From Massilia sp. Root418 (GTDB lineage: Bacteria > Pseudomonadota > Gammaproteobacteria > Burkholderiales > Burkholderiaceae_D), in contig NZ_LMEC01000023.1 of the NCBI RefSeq assembly GCF_001425265.1, forward strand, positions 1 through 64,000: a stretch of DNA of 64,000 nucleotides. The letters are read 5' to 3'. Under the pieces are notes generated by a model. It did no database searches. It was not told the origin of the DNA and saw nothing but the letters and a program-made list of their open reading frames with translations. A program made the position numbers and the translations under genes. This document shows, in pieces, positions 57,969 to 64,000 of this stretch. Numbering within the stretch: the first letter of the stretch is position 1; each line of letters begins with the position of its first letter.

Positions 57969-59324
57969 CTACGCGGCGCCGGCCAGCCGCAGCGCCAGCC
58001 CGGCCAGCGCGCAGGCGGCGATGACGTGCATCACATTGGCCTTGTAGCGCAGCAGCGCCACGGCCGCGCCCAGCGCAATCAGCGCGGACAGCCAGTCGAA
58101 GCGGAGGGCAAAGCCCTGCGGCCACAGCACGTGGTAGGCGAAAAACAGCGCCAGGTTGACGATCACGCCCACCACGGCGGCCGTGATGGCGGTGAGCGGC
58201 GCGGTGAACTTCAGGTCGCCGTGCGTGGACTCGACCAGCGGGCCGCCGGCCAGGATGAACAGGAAGGAGGGCAGGAAGGTGAACCAGGTCACCAGCGCGG
58301 CTGCCGTGGCGCCGGCCAGGAACAGCGCGTCCGGCCCCAGCGCGGCCTTGGCGTAGCCGCCCACGAAGGCCACGAAGGCCACCACCATGATCAGCGGGCC
58401 GGGCGTGGTTTCGCCCAGCGCCAGGCCGTCCATCATCTGCGCGGCGCTGAGCCAGCCGTAATGGTCCACCGCGCCCTGGTAGACGTAGGGCAGCACCGCG
58501 TAAGCGCCGCCGAAGGTGAGCAGGGCGGCCTTGGTGAAGAACCAGCCCATTTGCGTCAGCGTGTGCTGCCAGCCGAAGAGGGCCGCCAGCGCCGCCATGG
58601 GCACGGCCCACAGCGCGGCGCCGGCGGCGGCGATGCCGGCCAGCTTGCGCCAGCTGAAGCGCGCGTGCGCGGGCGTGGGCGTGTCGTCGTCGATCAGCGC
58701 GGCGCCAAAGGACCGCGCCGCCGCGCCGTGGCCGCCGCCAAGCTGGAATTTGTCCGGCATGAAGCGCCCGCCCGCATAGCCGGCCAGCCCGGCGGCCAGC
58801 ACGATGGCGGGGAAGGGCACGCCGCCGGCGAAGATGGCGACGAAGGACGCCGCGGCGATGGCCCACAGCCAGCCGTTCTTCAGCGTGCGTCCGCCGATGC
58901 GGTGCGCCGCCTGCAGCACGATGGCTGTCACGGCGGGCTTGATGCCGTAGAACAGGCCGGCCACCAGCGGCAAATCGCCAAAGGCAATATAGACCCAGGA
59001 CAGGCCGGTGAGCAGCAGCAGCGATGGCAGCACGAACAGCCCGCCAGCCACCAGGCCGCCACGCGTGCGGTGCATCAGCCAGCCGATATAGGTAGCCAGC
59101 TGCTGGGCCTCCGGGCCGGGCAGCAGCATGCAGTAATTGAGCGCGTGCAGGAAGCGCCGCTCCGAAATCCAGCGGCGGCGCTCCACCAGCTCCTGGTGCA
59201 TGATGGCGATCTGCCCGGCCGGGCCGCCGAAGCTGATGCAGCCCAGCTTGAGCCAGAAACGGAAGGCATCGCCGAAGCGGACGGGGGCAGGTGAGGCTTG
59301 GTCTGGCGGGGCTGGTGTGCGCAT
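57969..59324 (-). CDS. chrA: Chromate transporter (CHR family)
   Basis: 451 aa, the length of the two-domain CHR proteins. Each half begins with a family motif: KLGCISFGGPAGQIAIMHQE (about residue 27) and FTKAALLTFGGAYAVLPYV (about 263), with PGPEAQQLATYIGW in the first half and ETTPGPLIM in the second. About ten membrane helices. Exports chromate, sulfate as likely competitor. No chrB regulator is adjacent. Confidence 0.93.
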   Translation of the reverse strand: MRTPAPPDQASPAPVRFGDAFRFWLKLGCISFGGPAGQIAIMHQELVERRRWISERRFLHALNYCMLLPGPEAQQLATYIGWLMHRTRGGLVAGGLFVLPSLLLLTGLSWVYIAFGDLPLVAGLFYGIKPAVTAIVLQAAHRIGGRTLKNGWLWAIAAASFVAIFAGGVPFPAIVLAAGLAGYAGGRFMPDKFQLGGGHGAAARSFGAALIDDDTPTPAHARFSWRKLAGIAAAGAALWAVPMAALAALFGWQHTLTQMGWFFTKAALLTFGGAYAVLPYVYQGAVDHYGWLSAAQMMDGLALGETTPGPLIMVVAFVAFVGGYAKAALGPDALFLAGATAAALVTWFTFLPSFLFILAGGPLVESTHGDLKFTAPLTAITAAVVGVIVNLALFFAYHVLWPQGFALRFDWLSALIALGAAVALLRYKANVMHVIAACALAGLALRLAGAA

Positions 59325-59431
59325 GCGGCTGGGCTGGTCGTGGCAATGACGGCCATTCTAGCAAGATGCCGCCTTCAAGCCATGATGCGGCGCCGTCCGG
59401 CAGGAGCCGGGCAGGCTCGGCTGCGCAGGCG

Positions 59432-60562
59432 TCAGGTGGACACTTTGTGCCGGGGCAGGCTGATGGTAAAAATGCAGCCTGTTCCGGGCACGTCGCGCAA
59501 CAGCAGTTCGCCGCCGTTGGCCAGGACACTCTGCCGTGCGATTGTCAGTCCCAGCCCCAGCCCGGTCCTGTCGGCGCCGGGCTGCGAGAAGGGCTGGAAC
59601 ATGCTCTCTCCCACACCTGGGCCGAGCCCGCCGCAGTGGTCTGCCACGTCGATCAGTATGCGGTTTCCTGCGGCGTAGGCGGTGAGCCTGACCTCGGTCC
59701 CGGGCTGGCTGAATTTGAATGCGTTCTGCAGCAGGTTGGCCGCCGCCGTGATGAGCAGGTCGCGGTTGCCGCTCAGCGCCAGCTCTTGGTCGACGGCTGC
59801 CACGCACAGGGTACAGCCGTAGGCCATGGCAGACAGCGCCGCAGGCGCTGTTATCTCGTCAATATAGTGCGCGAGGGAGAAAGCGCTGAGAATCTGGCTG
59901 GCGGCATCGGCCACCCTGACGTCCTCCAGCGAGTTGGCGATCAGCTTGTCCAGATTATGCAGGCTGCGTTCGAGGATGGCCCCGGTGGCGCCATTGAGGC
60001 TGAGGCTGCCGGCCTTGGCAGCCGAGAAGGCCAGCGACGCCGTGCCGAGATGGTTGCGCAATTCTTGCGCGAAAAACCCCATCCGTTTATTCGATTCATT
60101 GGCACAGGCGTCGGCCAGCAATATATCGCGCTGATAGCTGAATTCCGTCACGGCGTCGGAAATGGCGTTGTCCAGGCAACGGTTCAGGGTGCGGAACTCG
60201 TCAACCTCGAATGGCGCGTCGCGCTCCACGGCGAGGTCGGTGATGGCCTGGCAGAGATCGCCGCAGGCGTGGACCACCTGGTCGACCGTCAACCCCAGGC
60301 TCAGCAGCGCTTTTCCATGCTGGGCCGACGCCGCGCCGATGTCCGACATCGCCGCGCTCCCGCCGGCCGGGCCCGACACGCGGCGGCTGGCCTGGGGATT
60401 TTTCGTCTGTTCGATCTCAAGGGTGCGGATCAGCTGGTCGAGAAACAGGGGGATGCCGTGTCTCAGCTGGCGGTTGGAGTCCGACTTGCCTGCGCGGCTT
60501 TCGACTTTCATTCTGCATCGGCGGGCCAGTTCCTCCCGGTTGTTGGCTAGAAAAACATGCAT
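59432..60562 (-). CDS. Histidine-kinase-like ATPase, paralogue A, H-box His replaced
   Basis: 376 aa. N-terminal helical region (residues about 30-150; IPLFLDQLIRTLEIEQ, HGKALLSLGLTVDQVV) resembles RsbRD-type stressosome helices. The dimerisation segment reads FFAQELRNHLGTASLAF, with Gln166 where the phospho-acceptor His is expected; a His follows at 171. The ATPase is otherwise intact: NLLQNAFKFSQPG, DVADHCGGLG, GLGLGLTIA. Cytoplasmic. GGAG lies ahead of either of two adjacent ATGs (60565, 60562). Close paralogue of the kinase at 61530. Confidence 0.85.
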   Translation of the reverse strand: MHVFLANNREELARRCRMKVESRAGKSDSNRQLRHGIPLFLDQLIRTLEIEQTKNPQASRRVSGPAGGSAAMSDIGAASAQHGKALLSLGLTVDQVVHACGDLCQAITDLAVERDAPFEVDEFRTLNRCLDNAISDAVTEFSYQRDILLADACANESNKRMGFFAQELRNHLGTASLAFSAAKAGSLSLNGATGAILERSLHNLDKLIANSLEDVRVADAASQILSAFSLAHYIDEITAPAALSAMAYGCTLCVAAVDQELALSGNRDLLITAAANLLQNAFKFSQPGTEVRLTAYAAGNRILIDVADHCGGLGPGVGESMFQPFSQPGADRTGLGLGLTIARQSVLANGGELLLRDVPGTGCIFTISLPRHKVST

Positions 60563-60806
60563 CATGACGATCTCCGTACGCAAGCACCACATCCGCCTGG
60601 CCGCAGGGCGCTGCGCAATCCAGGCGGCGTTCAATAGTAGCACCGTGCCTGCGCATCTTGCGCCGCGTTGCGGCGCGCCTGGCGCGCCGTTCCAGCCCCG
60701 TCTGCTGTGTTCGGCGGCCGGCTGCGCCGAGCGCGGCTGCGCCGAAGCTGACGGAAAGTGGGGGACGGCTGCGCGGTCCGCTAGTGGGGTGTGCCGCCGG
60801 ACAGGC

Positions 60807-61043
60807 TCAAGCCATGAATGCGGCTCCGCCCGGCGGCACGGCAGTAGTGGCGGCGCTGCGGCGACGCGGCAGCGTCAGCAGCACCCGCAGCGCCGTTTCT
60901 GCTGCGACCTGGTGGTATTGCAGGTAGCAGGCGGCGACGCCGGTTCCCCGGACGCGTTGCAGCAGCAAGGACTCGTCAATCCGCTGCGCCTGTTCGTGGT
61001 CGCAACGGATGTCGGCCAGGCCGATCTTCCAGGGGCGGCTCAT
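60807..61043 (-). CDS. Small protein of unknown function (78 aa)
   Basis: The first 45 residues (PWKIGLADIRCDHEQAQRID, VAACYLQYHQVAAETALRVL) have a normal amphipathic composition; the tail is Ala/Arg/Pro-rich. Its ATG overlaps the stop of the 40-aa frame upstream (ATGA), which supports translation. Not recognised. Lies between the two kinase paralogues, same strand. Confidence 0.5.
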   Translation of the reverse strand: MSRPWKIGLADIRCDHEQAQRIDESLLLQRVRGTGVAACYLQYHQVAAETALRVLLTLPRRRSAATTAVPPGGAAFMA

Positions 61044-61162
61044 GGCAGCGCGTCCGCGGGCCGTTCCGGAACCCGCGCAGCGTGCCGGTTGCCGTGGGCT
61101 GTTCGGCTGGCACCCAGTATGCGTGCCGGCTGCAAGGCCCGTAGTTGGCTGATGTTGTCCAT
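61040..61162 (-). CDS. Very small ORF (40 aa)
   Basis: Begins MDNISQLRALQPARILG and ends exactly at the start of the next gene with an ATGA overlap. It starts 18 bp after the 63-aa gene. Ribosome-binding site weak. Could be a real peptide or merely a leader coupling the neighbours. Confidence 0.35.
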   Translation of the reverse strand: MDNISQLRALQPARILGASRTAHGNRHAARVPERPADALP

Positions 61163-61180
61163 GTGGGCCCCGGCTGCGCT

Positions 61181-61372
61181 TTAGCCCGGACGCTGGTTGG
61201 GCAAGCGCGTGATGTCGTTATTGATGACATTGCGCACAGTCTGATGGTTGCCGTGCCACTTGTGCCATTTGGTCCTGGCCGGCTGGTACGTCTTGTCCAG
61301 CAGAGGCCCGCCGGGTTGCTGCGGTGCAATGGGAATAACTGCTTCGGTGTCGCCAACTTTTTCGGGGCTCAT
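61181..61372 (-). CDS. Small protein of unknown function (63 aa)
   Basis: From the ATG at 61372, with GAGGAG seven bases upstream. Begins MSPEKVGDTEAVIPIAPQQP and contains a basic, Trp/His-rich centre (TKWHKWHGNHQTV). No signal or membrane segment. Unrecognised. Downstream of kinase paralogue B, same strand, possibly in one transcript. Confidence 0.5.
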   Translation of the reverse strand: MSPEKVGDTEAVIPIAPQQPGGPLLDKTYQPARTKWHKWHGNHQTVRNVINNDITRLPNQRPG

Positions 61373-61529
61373 CCTTGTTCTCCTCGCGGCACATGCACAG
61401 GACGAGGCCGTCCTTGACTGGCTGCCCATGTAGCATGCGCCCATAAGGTGCCACCGCCTAGTCCGGAGTGGCCGCAACGGCGTAGGCGTAGTCCTGCAAG
61501 GGAGGCGCTACAGCAATGGCACACCGCTA

Positions 61530-62666
61530 TCATGTCGGCATTTTATTTCTGGGAAGGCTGATCGTGAATATGCAGCCGGTGCCTGGAACGTCCCGCACAC
61601 CCAGGTCACCACCGTTGGCCAGCACGCTCTGGCGTGCGATCGTCAGCCCCAGCCCCAGCCCCAGCCCGGTCCGGTCGGAAGCGTGCCGGCAGAAAGGCTG
61701 GAACATGGTCTCGGCCACGCCCTTGGCGAGTCCGCCGCAGTGGTCCGCCACGTCGATCAGGATGAGGTTCCCTGCCGCGTAGGCGGTCAGCCTGACCTCG
61801 CTTCCGGGTTGGGTGAACCTGAACGCGTTCTGCAGCAGATTGGCCACCGCTGCGATGAGCAGAGCGCGATTGCCTGTCAGCGCGAGTTCGTTGTCGACGC
61901 GTGGCGCGCACAGCGTGCAGCCATGCATGCCGGCCGACAGCGCCGCAGCGGCCGCTATCTCGTCAATAAAATGCGAGAGTGAAAAAGCGCGGAGGATTTG
62001 CGTGGCGGCGCGCGCCACCCTCACATCGTCCAGCGAACTGGAAATCAGCCGCTCCAGGTTGAGCAGGCTGCGTTCGAGGATCGCCCCCGTGGCGCCGCTC
62101 AGGCTGAGGCTTCCGGCCTTGGCCGCGGTGAAGGCCAGGGCCGCCGTCCCCAGATGGTCGCGCAGTTCGTATGCGAAAAATCCCATCCGCTTGTTCGACT
62201 CGTCGGCGGAGGCGTCAGCCAGCAAGATGTCGCGCTGGTAACTGAATTCGGTCACGGCGTCGGAGATGGCGTTGTCCAGGCAGCGGTTCAGGGTGCGGAA
62301 TTCGTCAACCCGGAACGGCGCGTCGCGCTCCATCGCGAGATCGGTGATGGCCTGGCACAGGTCGCCGTAGTCGTGGACGACCTGATCGACCGACAGGCCC
62401 AGGCCCAGCAGCGCCTTGCCGTGCAGGGCCGACGCCGCGCCGATGTCCGACAGCGCCGCGCCGCCGCCGGCCGGGCCGGAAATGCGTCGGCTGTCCTGGG
62501 GACGGTTCGATTGCTCGATCTCAAGGGTATGGATCAACTGTTCCAGGAACAGTGGAATGCCGTCCTGCAACTGACGCTCAGTGGCGGACCTGCCGGGACG
62601 GCAGCCGACTTTGATTCTGCAACGGCGGGCCAGTTCCTCCCGATTGTTGGCCAGGAAAACATGCAT
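61530..62666 (-). CDS. Histidine-kinase-like ATPase, paralogue B, H-box His replaced
   Basis: 378 aa, colinear with paralogue A without gaps until the ATP lid. The H-box position is Tyr166 (FFAYELRDHLGTAAL); His171 is again kept. N-box NLLQNAFRFTQPG and DVADHCGGLA are present. The G2 loop is lengthened by one Gly-Leu (GLGLGLGLTIA), encoded in a hexanucleotide repeat at about 61645-61667. Same helical N-terminal region as A. An in-frame longer start at 62690 is possible; the MHV start is shared with A and has GGAGG eight bases upstream. Confidence 0.85.
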   Translation of the reverse strand: MHVFLANNREELARRCRIKVGCRPGRSATERQLQDGIPLFLEQLIHTLEIEQSNRPQDSRRISGPAGGGAALSDIGAASALHGKALLGLGLSVDQVVHDYGDLCQAITDLAMERDAPFRVDEFRTLNRCLDNAISDAVTEFSYQRDILLADASADESNKRMGFFAYELRDHLGTAALAFTAAKAGSLSLSGATGAILERSLLNLERLISSSLDDVRVARAATQILRAFSLSHFIDEIAAAAALSAGMHGCTLCAPRVDNELALTGNRALLIAAVANLLQNAFRFTQPGSEVRLTAYAAGNLILIDVADHCGGLAKGVAETMFQPFCRHASDRTGLGLGLGLTIARQSVLANGGDLGVRDVPGTGCIFTISLPRNKMPT

Positions 62667-62891
62667 CACGACAACCTCCATGCTCGGCACAAGGTGCGAG
62701 AGGCCGCAGATGTGCGAGGCAATCTTGGCGGTCCACCATCATAGCACTGTTCCAGGCTGCGCTTCGCTGGCTGGCTTTGCCGCCCCGTGCCTGGCCTGCA
62801 GGAACGCCTGCCGCGTGCACCGGCCCGGCCGAGCAGCGAATAGTTGGCAGCCGCGAGGGGGCACGCGGCCGGCGCGGGTACAATCGGGATC

Positions 62892-63017
62892 ATGTTTGTG
62901 AGCGGCATGCTGCGCTCCTGCCGCTTGGCGGAGACGGGGCGATGTACAGTCCGGCCGCAGGTAATTTCAGGTGTGATCGCGCGCGCCTTGGAAGAGACCC
63001 GCCGCATGGTTCGGTGA
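62892..63017 (+). CDS. Possible very small ORF (41 aa) ahead of the cation transporter
   Basis: Begins MFVSGMLRSCRLAETGRC and ends VIARALEETRRMVR, 26 bp before the transporter start. The last part looks like a normal amphipathic helix. A TACAAT sits just upstream (about 62880), but no good ribosome-binding site. May be a remnant of a longer gene. Confidence 0.3.
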   Translation: MFVSGMLRSCRLAETGRCTVRPQVISGVIARALEETRRMVR

Positions 63018-63043
63018 ACCTTTGAGCTTGTCGGGAGACGAAG

Positions 63044-63754
63044 ATGTCCAACTGTTGTGGGGACGCCTGCGCGTCCAGCAAACCGCCGGTCGATCCCCGC
63101 TACCGGCGCATCCTATGGCTGGCCCTGTTCATCAACGCCGCCATGTTCGTTGTCGAACTGTCTGGAGGGCTGCGGGCGGACTCGGTCTCGCTGTTGGCGG
63201 ACGCCGTCGACTTCTTCGGCGATGCTGCGAACTACGCGCTCTCCTTGTTTGTGCTCGGCATGGCGGCGGCGTGGCGCTCCCGTGCCGCGCTGGGCAAAGG
63301 GGTAATGATGGGCATTTACGGCGTGTTCGTGCTGGGCAAAGCCGGGTGGAGCGTTGCGGCGGGCACGGCGCCTGAGGCCGCAACCATGGGCCTGATCGGC
63401 TTCATCGCGCTGCTGGCCAACGGCACTGTCGCGCTGCTGCTGTACGCCTTCCGCGACGGCGACGCCAATATGCGCTCGGTATGGCTGTGTTCGCGCAACG
63501 ATGCGATCGGGAATGTCGCCGTCATGCTGGCCGCGCTGGGGGTGTTCGGCACCGGCACCCACTGGCCCGACCTGGCCGTTGCGGCCGTCATGGCGGTGCT
63601 AGGCCTGACGGCGGCGCGCACGGTCATCGCGCAAGGACGCCGGGAACTGGGCGGCAGCGCGCCAGGCGGCGCCCTGGAGCACATCGCGCCCACGCCAGCC
63701 GAAGCGCCTCGTGCCACCGGGGAAACGCGGGTAACCGAAATGAAACGCCGCTAA
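63044..63754 (+). CDS. Cation diffusion facilitator (CDF) family transporter
   Basis: 236 aa. Cys-rich N-terminus MSNCCGDACASSK, a probable metal-binding tip. Membrane helices follow, with ELSGGLRADSVSLLADAVDFFGDAANY (helix 2 metal site: D..DFFGD in place of HxxxD) and CSRNDAIGNVAVMLAALG in helix 5 (second metal pair N/D). The C-terminal cytoplasmic domain is short and replaced by a polar tail. Export of a divalent or monovalent heavy metal is likely; specificity not visible. Confidence 0.85.
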   Translation: MSNCCGDACASSKPPVDPRYRRILWLALFINAAMFVVELSGGLRADSVSLLADAVDFFGDAANYALSLFVLGMAAAWRSRAALGKGVMMGIYGVFVLGKAGWSVAAGTAPEAATMGLIGFIALLANGTVALLLYAFRDGDANMRSVWLCSRNDAIGNVAVMLAALGVFGTGTHWPDLAVAAVMAVLGLTAARTVIAQGRRELGGSAPGGALEHIAPTPAEAPRATGETRVTEMKRR

Positions 63755-63957
63755 CGGAGCCGCCGGGACCAGGGCCGATCCCGCGCAAGCCGGCTGCGCA
63801 GCGCAAAGGGGCCAGCGGACAGGGGCAGGTGGCGAAAACGAACAGCCCGTTTCCAGTTGCCGTGCCGGCTAGACACATGCCAACTTGACGCTCCCTTGCC
63901 CGGAGTCTAATATAAATGACTCAAAAGTAAGTAAGATGGCAAGACATCCCTATCCTC

Positions 63958-64000
63958 ATGCAAGCTCCAACTGATACCAAACCGCGCTGGGAACGGCGCA
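63958..64000 (+). CDS. Start of a gene cut by the window edge, possibly a TetR-family regulator
   Basis: ATG CAA GCT opens MQAPTDTKPRWERR, a basic N-terminus like that preceding the helix-turn-helix of TetR/AcrR proteins. Upstream, TGACTCAAAAGTAAGTAAG with a nearby TAATATAAAT is the kind of promoter/operator often found before such regulators. Only 14 codons are visible, so this is a guess. The rest of the gap from 63755 shows no gene. Confidence 0.4.
   Translation, partial: MQAPTDTKPRWERR

Overview
The window is GC-rich chromosomal DNA from a betaproteobacterium. The gene order leuS-lptE-holA-proA, a single-domain THUMP methyltransferase, an siaABCD-type locus and protein sequences like those of Oxalobacteraceae suggest the Massilia/Duganella/Janthinobacterium group. 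The family is an inference from gene content; the genus is not resolved. Genes are dense, with no insertion sequences or CRISPR. One tRNA-Gly(CCC) is present.

Region by region: (1) 1-4742 is a polymorphic-toxin locus. It holds the C-terminal part of a PoNe-type (PD-(D/E)xK) DNase toxin followed by four tandem DUF1910/DUF1911 (PoNi) immunity paralogues, the second split by a frameshifting deletion. It is visibly more AT-rich than its surroundings. (2) 4744-7141 holds map with a ParD-like antitoxin gene, a VOC protein and an AraC regulator. (3) 7197-16843 is mostly housekeeping: leuS, lptE, holA, proA, hemJ, a DsbA-like isomerase, an rlmL-like methyltransferase and a Bcr/CflA exporter. REP palindromes and a 38-bp tandem array punctuate it. 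(4) 17033-23122 is a signalling operon: HDOD-GAF histidine kinase, REC-PAS-GGDEF-EAL regulator and a 13-repeat Sel1 protein. (5) 23213-46943 is mixed metabolism, transport and regulation: hydrolases, TraB/GumN, an Aer-like chemoreceptor, M28 peptidase, ATP-grasp protein, TonB-like protein, tRNA-Gly, DUF4214 secreted protein, trmB, amidohydrolase, EamA, AraC, recQ, uppP, MFS, LysR, aldo/keto reductase, YkgJ-like and CHAD proteins. (6) 47154-50085 is an siaABCD-like phosphatase/kinase/switch/diguanylate-cyclase operon, with the phosphatase gene interrupted by an in-frame TGA. (7) 50209-51506 is an ECF sigma/anti-sigma pair, convergent with a DUF4331-lipoprotein-TPR-(HupE fused to TonB-dependent receptor) operon (57799 down to 51516). 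(8) 57969-63754 holds chrA, two paralogous histidine kinases that have lost the canonical phospho-acceptor His, a chain of small ORFs between them, and a CDF cation transporter. A probable TetR regulator begins at the right edge.

The most unusual items are the single open frame joining an inner-membrane HupE domain to an outer-membrane TonB-dependent receptor, the interrupted siaA, the multi-copy immunity array with one broken member, the duplicated kinases without H-box histidine, and the 38-bp tandem array caught between two REP palindromes.
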